A DNA stretch of 64,000 nucleotides, from positions 246,950 to 310,949 of the forward strand of contig NZ_BJNG01000015.1 in the NCBI RefSeq assembly GCF_006539565.1. The letters are read 5' to 3'. A program made the position numbers and the translations under genes. The stretch is from Pseudonocardia hydrocarbonoxydans (lineage in GTDB: Bacteria > Actinomycetota > Actinomycetes > Mycobacteriales > Pseudonocardiaceae). Within the stretch, counting starts at the first letter, position 1; the number at the start of each line of letters is the position of its first letter. Shown in pieces: positions 54,127-63,934 of this stretch. The notes beneath the pieces were generated by a model that searched no databases, had not been told where the DNA came from, and saw nothing but the letters and a program-made list of their open reading frames with translations.

Positions 54127-55365
54127 ATGCCGTCAGCGACCGTCCCCGGCTCCCGGTACGACCTCCTGCGACCCGGCCTCTACCTCGATCCGCACGCCCT
54201 GCTGCACGAGATGCGCGAACGGGCGCCGGTGCACTTCGGCCCGGAGGTCGACGCCTGGGTGCTCACCCGCTACGACGACGTGGGCGCGGCCCTGCGCGAC
54301 CCGCGCTTCCACGCCGTGGAGGAGCACAAGAAGGTCGAGGCGCTGCCCGCGGAGCGCCAGCAGGAGCTGGCCCCGCTGCGCCGGATCTTCACCGAGTGGG
54401 GCGGGCGCGACGACCCCGCCGCCCACGAGGTGTTCCTGCGGGCCATGAAGAAGCACTTCACGCCGCGCCGTGTGTCGGAGCAGCGGCCCGTCGTCGAGGC
54501 GCTGATGGACGGCCTGCTGGGTGCCGCGCTCGCCCGCGGCGGCGTCGTGGACGTGGTGAACGACCTCGCCCACCCGCTGTCGATGGGGGTGGTGTGCCAC
54601 CTGCTGGGCCTGCCGCGCGACGAGGTCGACCTCGAGCTGATGCTGGAGGCGTCGCAGTCGATCTCCCAGCTGCTGGAGATGGGCGAGCCCGACCAGCTGC
54701 ACCGCTCCCAGGACGGGATGCTCGCGATGGGGGAGTTCCTCGCCCCCCACGTCGACGCCGCCCGCCGCGGCCGCGGGTCGGGGCTGCTCGAGGTCATGGC
54801 GGGGCCGGGCTCGGCGCTGCGCTACTCCGACGCCGAGGTCGTGTCGCAGGGCATCATGTTCACCGTCGTCGGCTACCACACCACGGCGAACCTGCTGGCC
54901 AACGGCATCCAGCTGCTCTTCGACCACCCCGACCAGCGGGCGCTGCTGCAGGCCGACCTGTCGCTGCTCCCGGCGGCGTTCGACGAGATGATGCGCTTCC
55001 ACGGCCCGGTGTCGACCATCCGCCGGATGGTGCTGGAGGACGTGCCGCTGCGCGGGCGGGTGATCCGCCGCGGCGACACCGTGATGCTGGCCCTGCTCGC
55101 CGCCAACCGCGACCCGGCGGTGTTCTCCGACCCCGACGAGTTCCGCATCGGCCGCCGGGACGCGCACCGGCACGTCGGCTTCACCGTGGGGCCCTACAGC
55201 TGCATGGGCCAGGCGCTGGCCCGGCTGGAGGGCGAGGTGTTCTTCCGCGCCCTGCTCACCCGCTGCCCGCACATGGCGCCGGCCGACCCCACCCCGGACT
55301 GGACGGTGTTCCGGCCGCTGGGCCGCGAGCTGCGGACGCTGCGCGTGCACCCCGGCGGGCGGTAG
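54127..55365 (+). CDS. Cytochrome P450
   Basis: 412 residues from ATG 54127 (a TTG directly before is less likely). Oxygen-activating helix I motif VVGYHTTANL, ExxR at E287-R290 (FDEMMRFH), and heme-binding FTVGPYSCMGQALAR with Cys359, all intact. Soluble bacterial type needing separate ferredoxin/reductase; none is adjacent. Followed 2 bases later by the double HO-like protein, so the two are co-translated. Substrate unknown. Confidence 0.95.
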   Translation: MPSATVPGSRYDLLRPGLYLDPHALLHEMRERAPVHFGPEVDAWVLTRYDDVGAALRDPRFHAVEEHKKVEALPAERQQELAPLRRIFTEWGGRDDPAAHEVFLRAMKKHFTPRRVSEQRPVVEALMDGLLGAALARGGVVDVVNDLAHPLSMGVVCHLLGLPRDEVDLELMLEASQSISQLLEMGEPDQLHRSQDGMLAMGEFLAPHVDAARRGRGSGLLEVMAGPGSALRYSDAEVVSQGIMFTVVGYHTTANLLANGIQLLFDHPDQRALLQADLSLLPAAFDEMMRFHGPVSTIRRMVLEDVPLRGRVIRRGDTVMLALLAANRDPAVFSDPDEFRIGRRDAHRHVGFTVGPYSCMGQALARLEGEVFFRALLTRCPHMAPADPTPDWTVFRPLGRELRTLRVHPGGR

Positions 55366-55367
55366 CG

Positions 55368-56876
55368 GTGCGGGAGGTGCTGGCCGCGATCGCCGAGCGA
55401 CGGGCCGGGATCGACGCCCACCCGCTCTACCGCTGGATCGGCGACGACACGGTGCCGCTGGAGCAGCGGTTCGTCTTCGCCCCGCTGTTCGCCAACTTCA
55501 TCCTCGGGTTCCGCGACCTCAACCGCTGGTTCGTGCGCTACCCGCACCCGCGCGACGCCTACGAGGAGGCGATCAACCGCCACTCCGAGGAGGACGAGAC
55601 GCACGCCGCGCTGTTCCTGGCCGACTGGGCGGAGCTGGGGCTCGACGAGCACCTCGGCTGGGGCGTGGAGGACACCGTCGCCTGGTACTACGCCGCCCCG
55701 GAGACCGAGGTGTTCCGCCGCTACGCGATGCGCATCCAGCAGATGTGCGTGCAGACCCCCGACCCGCTGGTCCGGTTCGGGTTCCTGGAGGCCATCGAGA
55801 CCTGCGGGCACGTGTTCTTCTCCCACACCGCGCCCCCGGCCGCCGAGCTGGCCGCCCGCACCGGTGCCGCGCTGCGCTACTTCGGGCCCTACCACCTGGC
55901 CCGGGAGACCGGGGGCCTGATCGACGCCGACGACCTGTTCGAGTCGGTGCGGCTCACCGGGGCGCAGCGCGCGCAGGCGCTGCGGCTGGTGCACGAGGTG
56001 TTCGACATGTTCACCGTCAAGAACGACCACCTCCTCGCCTACGCCCGTCGGGTCACCGCGACCCGCTCCGTGCCGAGCCCGGCGGCGGACCTCCGCCGCC
56101 GGGCCACCACGGCCGCCCCTGCCCCCACCGCCCCCGCCGCCCCGCCGTCCCCGCGGGCGGCCCCGTCACCGGCGCACCGGCCCGTCGCCGACCGGCTCGC
56201 GCGGCGCCGCGCGGCCCTGCGGTCGCACCCGTTCCCGGCCTGGATCTCCGGCGGTGACGCGGCCCCGGCCGACCGGCTCGCGGCGTTCCTGCCGCTGTGG
56301 ATCCCCGACGTCATGGGCTACGCCGACCTCATGACCTACGCCCTGGCCTACCCCGACCCGTCGACGCCGGCGCAGCGCGCGCTGAACCGGCGCGTGCGCC
56401 GCCTCGCCTCGCACCACCGGCTCTTCGCCCGCGACGCGGCCGCGCTGGACCTCGACGGCCGGGTGCGCCTGACCGCGGGGGAGGCGCTGCGGCTGCTCGG
56501 GCACGCCCGGTGCACCGACCTGCAACGGCGCAGCGCGGCCGCGTTCGTCACCGCCGCGTTCCGCCACCGCAGCCCGGTCGTGCGGTTCTGGCTGGTGGAG
56601 GCCCTGCAGGACAGCGGGGAGGCGTTCTTCCGGCACACCGGCCTGCTCGCCGCCGAGCTGGAGCGCGCCCTGGGCGTCCGGCTGGACTACCTCGCCGACC
56701 GCCACGAGCTGGCCCACCCGGAGCTCCCGCCCGACCCGGAGGCCGACGCCGTGGACTTCACCCGCCTGCCGGTGACGCCCGCGGAGCGGGCCGCCGCGCT
56801 CGGCGTCGTCGACCTGGTGTTCGACCGGCTGGAGGAGCAGTTCGACCAGTCGCTGCGCCTGGTCGGCGCGGCCTGA
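55368..56876 (+). CDS. Two-domain heme-oxygenase-like (iron-containing redox) protein with degenerate second domain
   Basis: 502 residues from GTG 55368. Two related all-helical domains (about 1-232 and 270-502) joined by an Ala/Pro linker. Domain 1 has candidate iron ligands E75/E77, H79 (EEDETH), E141/E144, H148 (EAIETCGHVF) and D220, H221 (VKNDH), the pattern of heme-oxygenase-like diiron oxidases. In domain 2 the aligned residues are R345/A347, H349, E411/Q414, E418 and D493/Q494, so most ligands are lost. Domain 2 is therefore probably structural or regulatory. Co-translated with the P450. Reaction unknown. Confidence 0.85.
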   Translation: MREVLAAIAERRAGIDAHPLYRWIGDDTVPLEQRFVFAPLFANFILGFRDLNRWFVRYPHPRDAYEEAINRHSEEDETHAALFLADWAELGLDEHLGWGVEDTVAWYYAAPETEVFRRYAMRIQQMCVQTPDPLVRFGFLEAIETCGHVFFSHTAPPAAELAARTGAALRYFGPYHLARETGGLIDADDLFESVRLTGAQRAQALRLVHEVFDMFTVKNDHLLAYARRVTATRSVPSPAADLRRRATTAAPAPTAPAAPPSPRAAPSPAHRPVADRLARRRAALRSHPFPAWISGGDAAPADRLAAFLPLWIPDVMGYADLMTYALAYPDPSTPAQRALNRRVRRLASHHRLFARDAAALDLDGRVRLTAGEALRLLGHARCTDLQRRSAAAFVTAAFRHRSPVVRFWLVEALQDSGEAFFRHTGLLAAELERALGVRLDYLADRHELAHPELPPDPEADAVDFTRLPVTPAERAAALGVVDLVFDRLEEQFDQSLRLVGAA

Positions 56877-56901
56877 CCGGTCGGGTCTCCCCGGGGGTGC
56901 G

Positions 56902-58437
56902 TCACGGGGGGTTCATGGCCGCGGACACCACGAGCAGCGCGGTCATGCCCTCGGCGGGCAGCGGCAGGCCCCACAGGTAGCCCTGGCCGTAGCGGCAGCC
57001 CAGCGCGCGCAGCCGCTCGGCCTGCTCCGCGGTCTCGACGCCCTCGGCGACGGCCTCCAGGCCGAACGCGTCGACGATGGCGAGGATCGCCGCGGCCACC
57101 CGGTGCTGCTGGGGGTCGGTGTCGAGCCCGGTGATCAGCGACCGGTCGATCTTGACGACGTCGAGGAACATGCGGCGCAGGTAGCCGACGGAGGAGTAGC
57201 CGGTGCCGAAGTCGTCGATGGCGACGGCGATCCCCGCGGTGCGCAGCTGCTCCAGCGCGCTGAGCGTGCCCGCGTCCTCGCCCATCAGGTGGGACTCGGT
57301 CATCTCCAGCACGAGGTCGCCCGGCGGCACGCCGTGCTCGGCCAGGCAGTCCAGCACGCCCTCGGCGAAGCGGGGCGTGCGCAGCTCGATGGGCGAGACG
57401 TTGACGTGCATCGCGAACTCGTGCCCCCGCAGGAACCCCGACCGCCAGGCCGCCAGCTGCGCGACGGCGGTGCGCAGCACCCATCGGTCGAGTGCGGTGA
57501 CCAGGCCGGTGTCCTCGGCGACGCCGACGAACTCGGCGGGTGCGAGCAGGCCGCGCTCGGGGTGCTCCCAGCGGACCAGGGCCTCGACGCCGGTGGTGCG
57601 CCCCGTGGTGAGGTCGACGATCGGCTGGTAGTGCACCAGGAGCTGGTCGTCGGCGATGGCGACGCGCAGGTCCTCGGCGAGCAGCACGCGCGACAGCGCC
57701 GTCGCGTGCATGCGCGGCTCGTAGACCTGCACCGAGCCGCGCGCGCCGTTCTTCGCCGCGTACATCGCGGTGTCGGCGTCACGCAGCAGGGTGGCGGCGT
57801 CCTGGCCGCGCACCGCGAAACACACCCCGATGCTGGCGCTGACCCAGCACGACTGCTCCCCGGCCTGGACGGGGGCCTGCAGCGCCACCCGGATCCGTTC
57901 GGCCATCGCGAGCACCTGCTCGTGGCCCGCGTCGACGACGACGAGCGCGAACTCGTCACCGCCGAGGCGGGCCACGGTGTCGGTCTCGCGCACCATCTCC
58001 CGCAGGCGGCGGCCGATCTCGACCAGCAGCAGGTCGCCCACCGGGTGCCCGAAGCTGTCGTTGACCGCCTTGAACCCGTCGAGGTCGAGCAGCAGCACCG
58101 CGGGCGGCGCCGCACCCCGGTCGGCGTGGGCCATGGCCAGGGAGATCCGGTCGCCCAGCAGCGTCCGGTTGGCGAGCCCGGTCAGCGGGTCGTAGAGCGC
58201 GAGGCGCTCCAGCTGCAGGTGCGCCTGCTCCAGCTGCACCGTGCGCTCGGTGACCCGCGCCTCCAGGTCGCCGTTGAGCGCCTGCAGCTCCTCGGCGAGC
58301 ATGTTGACCCCGACGATGACCGCGTCGATCTCGTCGGCGGCCGGGGACGGCGTCATCCGCGCCCCGGTGTCGCCGGAGGCCAGCTCGACGACCAGCTCGA
58401 GCAGCTGGTCGAGCCGGTCGTCAGGCGGGGTCGCCAT
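56902..58437 (-). CDS. GGDEF-EAL cyclic-di-GMP protein
   Basis: 511 residues. N-terminal region with a coiled coil (about 45-80). The diguanylate cyclase domain has GGDEF at 159-163 and an intact inhibitory site RETD at 150-153. The phosphodiesterase domain has EAL in GVEALVRW, metal motifs NVSP and EMTES, DDFGTG and AEGVET. Both activities may be possible. No membrane helix. Start overlaps the preceding gene's stop by 17 bases. Confidence 0.94.
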   Translation of the reverse strand: MATPPDDRLDQLLELVVELASGDTGARMTPSPAADEIDAVIVGVNMLAEELQALNGDLEARVTERTVQLEQAHLQLERLALYDPLTGLANRTLLGDRISLAMAHADRGAAPPAVLLLDLDGFKAVNDSFGHPVGDLLLVEIGRRLREMVRETDTVARLGGDEFALVVVDAGHEQVLAMAERIRVALQAPVQAGEQSCWVSASIGVCFAVRGQDAATLLRDADTAMYAAKNGARGSVQVYEPRMHATALSRVLLAEDLRVAIADDQLLVHYQPIVDLTTGRTTGVEALVRWEHPERGLLAPAEFVGVAEDTGLVTALDRWVLRTAVAQLAAWRSGFLRGHEFAMHVNVSPIELRTPRFAEGVLDCLAEHGVPPGDLVLEMTESHLMGEDAGTLSALEQLRTAGIAVAIDDFGTGYSSVGYLRRMFLDVVKIDRSLITGLDTDPQQHRVAAAILAIVDAFGLEAVAEGVETAEQAERLRALGCRYGQGYLWGLPLPAEGMTALLVVSAAMNPP

Positions 58438-58813
58438 GGCGCAACCAGGCCACCGCGGCCAGCTCGGAGGTGAAGAACCGGGTCGGCACCGGGGTGGAGC
58501 TCACACCGAGGGCGAAGTTGGCGATCACCCGGTCGACCGGGGAGCGCCCCAGCAGCGCGATGCGCGAGGCCGAGCACCGGCGCGTGAACGTCATCCGGGC
58601 ACCGCGGGTGAGCGCCGCGGTGCCGGTCATGTCGACCAGCAGGGGGCGCTCGCGGTCGGTGTTGGTGAGATCGACCAGCTCCATGGCCCGCCGGGCGAGC
58701 GTGTCGGTGATCTGCAGGCCGGGGGACCAGGTGAGCCGCACGATGCCCAGGGGGTCGAGCCGGACCTCCATCAGCCGGTCCGGCTCGGGCGGGCCGTTCA
58801 CTGCCTCGGACAC
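58421..58813 (-). CDS. Small STAS/SpoIIAA-like protein upstream of the GGDEF-EAL gene
   Basis: 130 residues. Strand-helix pattern of STAS-like folds (RPLLVDMTGTAALT, RIALLGRSPVDRVIANFAL, FFTSELAAVAWL). The 17-base overlap with the GGDEF-EAL gene shows coupling; it may sense a signal or bind the partner. Family assignment is tentative. Confidence 0.8.
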   Translation of the reverse strand: MSEAVNGPPEPDRLMEVRLDPLGIVRLTWSPGLQITDTLARRAMELVDLTNTDRERPLLVDMTGTAALTRGARMTFTRRCSASRIALLGRSPVDRVIANFALGVSSTPVPTRFFTSELAAVAWLRHGDPA

Positions 58814-58931
58814 GGACGCTCCCCCCGGGTGCGGGTCTGCGGATCGGACGGTTGTCGCGGCTCACTCTGGCATCGGGCCGTGCGGCCCGCGTGTTATCCA
58901 CCGGGCGACGCGGTCACCTGTTGGTGGGACG

Positions 58932-58970
58932 CTCACCGCGGCCCGGCGCCGCGGTGAGGAAGCCCTCACC
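58932..58970 (+). promoter_or_regulatory. Mutually exclusive hairpins in the nitrate reductase leader
   Basis: Segment 58949-58958 (CCGCGGTGAG) can pair over 10 bp with 58932-58941 (CTCACCGCGG). Alternatively its right part, GGTGAGG (58953-58959), pairs with CCTCACC (58964-58970). The two folds compete and end 48 bases before the start of the nitrate reductase gene, as in attenuator or ANTAR-type leaders. Confidence 0.45.
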
Positions 58971-59017
58971 GGGCGGCGACCCCGATCGTCACGTGCCGGC
59001 AACACGCCGTTCCTACC

Positions 59018-62000
59018 GTGGCCCGCGTGACCGAGCCGAGCACCGTCCGATCCGTGTGCTCCTACTGCGGCGTCGGGTGCGGGATGGTCCTGCAGATCGG
59101 GCGCGACGCGGCCGGGGTACGACGCGTGCAGAAGGTGACGGGGGACCGGGAGCACCCGGCCAACCGCGGCAGGCTGTGCACCAAGGGCGCGAGCATCGCC
59201 GAGACGCTCGATGCCCCGGGCCGTCTCGGCACCGCGCTGGTCCGCTCCGGGCGCGGCGGGGAACCGGTGCCCACCGCCGTCGACGAGGCCGTGGCGACCA
59301 CCGCGCGGCGGCTGCGCGCGATCCTCGACGAGCACGGCCCCGACGCGCTCGCGCTCTACGTGTCCGGCCAGATGACGCTGGAGGCGCAGTACCTGGCCAC
59401 CAAGCTCGCCAAGGGGTACTGGCGGACCAGCCGGATCGAGTCGAACTCGCGGCTGTGCATGGCGAGCGCGGGTGCCGGCTACCGGCAGTCGCTGGGCTCC
59501 GACGCCCCGCCCGGGTCCTACGACGACCTCGACCACGCCGACGTCTTCCTGGTGACCGGGGCCAACATGGCCGACTGCCACCCGATCCTGTTCCTGCGCC
59601 TGATGGACCGCGTCCGGGCGGGGGCGAAGCTGATCGTCGTCGACCCTCGCCGCACGGCCACCGCGGCCAAGGCCGACCTGTTCCTGCAGATCCGGCCCGG
59701 CACCGATCTCGCCCTGCTCAACGGGCTGTTGCACCTGGTCGTCGAGAACGGGCACGTCGACGACGCGTTCGTCGCCGCGCACACCGAGGGCTGGGCGGAG
59801 ATGCAGGCGTTCCTGGCCGACTACCCGCCGTCCGCGGTCGCCGCGACCACCGGTCTCGACGAGGACGACGTCCGCACCGCCGCCCGCTGGATCGGCGAGG
59901 CGGGGGAGTGGACGAGCCTGTGGACGATGGGGCTCAACCAGAGCACGCACGGCGTCTGGAACACCAACGCCCTGTGCAACCTGCACCTGGCCACCGGCGC
60001 GATCCTGCGCCCGGGGTCCGGCCCGTTCTCGCTGACCGGCCAGCCCAACGCCATGGGCGGGCGCGAGATGGGCTACATGGGGCCGGGGCTGCCGGGGCAG
60101 CGCTCGGCGCTCGTCGACGCCGACCGCGCGTTCGTCGAGCGGCGGTGGGGGCTGCCGGCCGGGACGCTGCGTGCCGAGGCCGGCTCGGGCACCGTCGACA
60201 TGTTCGGGCGGATGGCGAGCGGCGAGGTCAAGGCCTGCTGGGTGATCTGCACGAACCCGGTGGCGTCGGTGGCGAACCGGTCCACCGTCGTCGCGGGCCT
60301 GGAGGCGGCGGAGCTCGTCGTGGTCTCCGACGTCTACGCCACCGAGACCACCGCCCACGCCGACGTCGTGCTGCCCGCGGCGATGTGGGCCGAGGTCGAC
60401 GGCGTGCTGGTCAACTCCGAACGCAGCCTCACGTTGCTGCGCCGGGGCGTCGACCCGCCGGGTGAGGCCCTGCCCGACTGGGCGCTCATCGCCAGGGTCG
60501 CCTGCGCCATGGGCTACGCCGACGCGTTCACCTACTCCAGCGCGGAGGAGGTGTTCGAGGAGATCCGGGGCTTCGCGAACCCGGACACCGGCTACGACCT
60601 GCGCGGGGTCACCTACGAGCGGCTGCGCGCGTCGCCGGTGCAGTGGCCGGCCGGGCCCGGCTCGGCCGAGCGCAACCCCACCCGCTACCTCGACGCCGAC
60701 GGGCGCCCGTCCTTCGCCACCCCGTCGGGGCGCGCGGCCTTCCTGCCCCGCCCGCACCTGCCCGCCGCGGAGCTGCCCGACGACGGGTTCCCGTTCGTGC
60801 TCAACACCGGCCGCGTGCAGCACCAGTGGCACACCCTGACCCGGACCGGGAAGGTCGCGACGCTCAACCGGCTCGATCCCGGCCCGTTCGTCGAGATCCA
60901 CCCCGACGACGCCCGCGCGCACGGCATCGCGGAGGGCGACGCGGTCGCGGTGGTGTCGCGGCGCGGCCGGGCCATGCTCCCCGCGGTGCTCACCGACCGC
61001 GTGCGGCCCGGCGACTGCTTCGCGCCGTTCCACTGGAACGACCTGTTCGGCGAGCAGCTAGCCGTCAACGCCGTCACCAACGACGCGGTGGACCCGGTGT
61101 CGCTGCAGCCGGAGTTCAAGGCCTGCGCCGTGGCGCTGGTGCGGGTGGGGTCGGCGGCCGACGTCGTGCCGCTGCGCCCGCCACCCGGCCTGCCCGCGCC
61201 GGCCCTGCCCGGCGCTGCCCTGCCCGCCGGGCCGGACGGAGACGGCCGCCGCGCGGCCCTGGCGGAGGCGCTCGGCCTCGCCGACGAGCGGGCGCCCGAG
61301 CTCGACGCCGCCGAGCGCCGGTACCTGGCCGGGTTCCTCGCCGGGATCGGGCCGGACCCGGACGGGGTGCCGGTGCTGCCGCGCGGGGCCCCGCTGGGAC
61401 CGGGCACGACGTCGTGGGTGAACGGGCTGCTGGCCGGTGCGTACTCCCGGGTCGCCGCTCCCGCGCCCGTCGCCGGCGCCCCGCCGGGGCGTCCGGTGCT
61501 GGTCCTGTGGGCATCCCAGACGGGCAACGCCGAGGACCTCGCCGGTGCCGTCGCCCGGCGGTTGGCGGCGGCCGGGAGGGCGCCGCGGCTGCGGAGCATG
61601 GCCGACTGCGGCCCCGCCGACGTGCCCGCGGGCGCCGACCTGCTCGTCGTCAGCTCCACCTTCGGCGACGGCGAGGCGCCCGACGTCGGCGCGGGGTTCT
61701 GGGACGCGCTGGCCGACCCGGAACTGGGCCCGTTCGACGACGTCCGGTTCGCGGTGCTGGCCCTGGGCGACTCCAGCTACAGCGACTTCTGCGGCCACGG
61801 CCGCCGCCTCGACACCCGCCTCGCCGAGCTGGGCGGCACCCGGCTGGTGCCGCGCGTGGACTGCGAGCCGGACTTCGACGACCCGGCAGGCGCATGGCTC
61901 GACGGCGTCGTCGCCGCGCTCGACCCGGGCACCCCGGTCCGCCCGGCCGCCCCCGCCCCGGCCCCCCGGTCCGCCCCCGCCCCGGTCGCGGCCCGCCTGA

Positions 62001-63088
62001 CCGGCAACCGTCTGCTCAGCCTGCCGGGATCGGCGAAGGAGGTGCGGCGGTTCAGCCTCGACGTCGGTGACGCCGACCTGGCCTATGAGGCCGGTGACGC
62101 GCTGAGCGTGCGCCCGGCCAACCATCCCGAGCTGGTACGGGAGTGGCTGGAGCTGACCGGGCTCGACCCCGACACCTCCGTCGACCTCGGCGGGGACGTG
62201 GGCGAGGTCGGGTTCGGCGAGGCGTTGCACCGGCACCTCGACGTCACCCGGATCACCACCGATCTGCTGGCCTTCGTCGCCGACCGCACCGCCGACCGCG
62301 AGCTCCAGGACCTGACCCGGCGCGGCAACACCGTCGAGTTCGCGAAGTGGTCGTGGGACCGGCACGCCGCCGACGTCGTCGCCGAGTACCCGGTGCGGGC
62401 CGCCGCCCAGGACTGGGTGCGGGCCCTGCGGCGCCTGCAGCCCCGGCTGTACTCGATCTCGTCGAGCCCGCTGTCGAGCCCGCGCGAGGTGAGCCTGACG
62501 GTCTCGGTGGTGCGGTTCGCCAGCCGTCGTGGCGTGGCCCGCCGCGGGGTGTGCTCGACGTTCCTCGCCGACACCCCCGGCGAGCACGCCGTGCCGACGT
62601 TCGTGCGGCCCTCGCCGGGGTTCCGGCCGCCCGCCGACCCGTCGACGCCGATGGTGATGGTGGGTCCCGGGACCGGGGTGGCGCCGTTCGTGGGCTTCCT
62701 GGAGGAGCGCCGCGCCCGCGGTCACACCGGGCGGAACTGGCTGTTCTTCGGCGAGCAGCGCCGGGCCACCGACTTCTACTACCGCGAGGAGATCGAGGCG
62801 TTCCGGGCCGGGGGCGGGCTGCACCGGCTCGACCTCGCGTTCTCCCGCGACCAGCGGGCCAAGGTCTACGTCCAGGACCGGATGCGCGAGCAGGGCGCGC
62901 GGCTGTGGAGCTGGCTGCAGGACGGCGCACACCTCTACGTCTGCGGCGACGCGGCCCGGATGGCGAAGGACGTCGACCGGGCGCTGCGCGACGTCGTCGC
63001 CGCGCACGGTGGGCTCGACGAGGAGCGGGCCGGTGCCTACGTCGCGCGGCTGGCGGCCGACAAGCGCTACGTCCGCGACGTGTACTGA
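59018..63088 (+). CDS. Single-chain assimilatory nitrate reductase fused to flavodoxin-type reductase
   Basis: 1356 residues from GTG 59018; GTG 59027 is equally possible. The N-terminal 4Fe-4S set CSYCGVGC plus Cys in GRLCTKG and the bis-MGD molybdopterin domains fill about 1-720 (with [15 protein letters not shown] and [13 protein letters not shown]). A linker leads to a flavodoxin domain ([14 protein letters not shown], near 830), an FAD-binding domain ([10 protein letters not shown], near 1143) and an NAD(P)-binding domain ([20 protein letters not shown], near 1216; ending YVRDVY). One polypeptide can thus take electrons from NAD(P)H and reduce nitrate to nitrite. Cytoplasmic; no leader. 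No nitrite reductase or transporter is in the window. Confidence 0.93.
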   Translation: MARVTEPSTVRSVCSYCGVGCGMVLQIGRDAAGVRRVQKVTGDREHPANRGRLCTKGASIAETLDAPGRLGTALVRSGRGGEPVPTAVDEAVATTARRLRAILDEHGPDALALYVSGQMTLEAQYLATKLAKGYWRTSRIESNSRLCMASAGAGYRQSLGSDAPPGSYDDLDHADVFLVTGANMADCHPILFLRLMDRVRAGAKLIVVDPRRTATAAKADLFLQIRPGTDLALLNGLLHLVVENGHVDDAFVAAHTEGWAEMQAFLADYPPSAVAATTGLDEDDVRTAARWIGEAGEWTSLWTMGLNQSTHGVWNTNALCNLHLATGAILRPGSGPFSLTGQPNAMGGREMGYMGPGLPGQRSALVDADRAFVERRWGLPAGTLRAEAGSGTVDMFGRMASGEVKACWVICTNPVASVANRSTVVAGLEAAELVVVSDVYATETTAHADVVLPAAMWAEVDGVLVNSERSLTLLRRGVDPPGEALPDWALIARVACAMGYADAFTYSSAEEVFEEIRGFANPDTGYDLRGVTYERLRASPVQWPAGPGSAERNPTRYLDADGRPSFATPSGRAAFLPRPHLPAAELPDDGFPFVLNTGRVQHQWHTLTRTGKVATLNRLDPGPFVEIHPDDARAHGIAEGDAVAVVSRRGRAMLPAVLTDRVRPGDCFAPFHWNDLFGEQLAVNAVTNDAVDPVSLQPEFKACAVALVRVGSAADVVPLRPPPGLPAPALPGAALPAGPDGDGRRAALAEALGLADERAPELDAAERRYLAGFLAGIGPDPDGVPVLPRGAPLGPGTTSWVNGLLAGAYSRVAAPAPVAGAPPGRPVLVLWASQTGNAEDLAGAVARRLAAAGRAPRLRSMADCGPADVPAGADLLVVSSTFGDGEAPDVGAGFWDALADPELGPFDDVRFAVLALGDSSYSDFCGHGRRLDTRLAELGGTRLVPRVDCEPDFDDPAGAWLDGVVAALDPGTPVRPAAPAPAPRSAPAPVAARLTGNRLLSLPGSAKEVRRFSLDVGDADLAYEAGDALSVRPANHPELVREWLELTGLDPDTSVDLGGDVGEVGFGEALHRHLDVTRITTDLLAFVADRTADRELQDLTRRGNTVEFAKWSWDRHAADVVAEYPVRAAAQDWVRALRRLQPRLYSISSSPLSSPREVSLTVSVVRFASRRGVARRGVCSTFLADTPGEHAVPTFVRPSPGFRPPADPSTPMVMVGPGTGVAPFVGFLEERRARGHTGRNWLFFGEQRRATDFYYREEIEAFRAGGGLHRLDLAFSRDQRAKVYVQDRMREQGARLWSWLQDGAHLYVCGDAARMAKDVDRALRDVVAAHGGLDEERAGAYVARLAADKRYVRDVY

Positions 63089-63097
63089 CCGCGCCGC

Positions 63098-63697
63098 CTA
63101 CCCGGTGCAGCCGGCCGCGGTGCCGGGGGCCGTGGCGGGGTTGCCGGCCAGGGCGCGGATGAACTGCTCGAAGCGCGGGTCGTCGGGGGTGTCGAGGGCC
63201 AGGCGGTGCCCCCACGCCTGGAGCGAGATCGGGCTGTCGAGACCGGGGTAGGGCGACATGAACAGGTCGTCGGCGTCGGTGACCCGGGTGGCGGCGAGGG
63301 CCTGCACCGTGGTCGGGGCGGTGCGGGCGGGGTCGTAGGTGATCCAGACCGCGCCCCGTTCCAGCGCGTGCACGGCGTCGGCGTCGGCGACCGGTTCGGC
63401 GTGGGCGACGCCGTCGCAGGCCGCGAACCCCGGCCCGTGCGCGCCCCCGACCGGCGGCGTGCCCGGCCCCGGCCCGATGACGATCCCGGAGATCCGGGTC
63501 GACGGGTCGGGATCCTGCGCGGACGGGGTGAACGACGCCAGCTCGCGCTCGGCCTCGGACGGGATCAGCGTGCCGACCGCGACCGACCCGAACGACACCG
63601 CGGCCACCACCAGCACCAGCGGACCCGCGAACCGCGACCAGCGGCCCGTGGGGGAGCCGTCCTCCGGTGGGTGGGTCGGACGGTCGGGACGGGTCAC
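63098..63697 (-). CDS. DUF3105 membrane-anchored protein
   Basis: 199 residues from the GTG at 63697 (GAGGAG upstream); the frame beyond is low complexity. One membrane helix at about 27-45 (AGPLVLVVAAVSFGSVAVG). Outer domain with AACDGVAHAEPV, the histidine and YPGLDSPISLQAWGHRL of DUF3105. Function unknown. Convergent with the nitrate reductase gene, 9 bases apart. Confidence 0.9.
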   Translation of the reverse strand: MTRPDRPTHPPEDGSPTGRWSRFAGPLVLVVAAVSFGSVAVGTLIPSEAERELASFTPSAQDPDPSTRISGIVIGPGPGTPPVGGAHGPGFAACDGVAHAEPVADADAVHALERGAVWITYDPARTAPTTVQALAATRVTDADDLFMSPYPGLDSPISLQAWGHRLALDTPDDPRFEQFIRALAGNPATAPGTAAGCTG

Positions 63698-63934
63698 GGG
63701 ACTCCTCTGTGCGCGGGGGCTCGATCCTCCACCACCCGCACCCGCCCCCGCACCCGCACCCGCACTCCGCCCGGATGCAGGCCGGCCCGCCGTCGGGTCG
63801 AGCAGCACCGGCCCGAATGCCCGCCCCTACGCGCACTTCCGCGACGTGATCCCCGGCCTGCTCCGGGGCGAGCAGGTCGGTCGGGCGGACCGCGGTTGCC
63901 GATCGGCCGGTCCCGGGCAGCTATCTGGTTCCGT

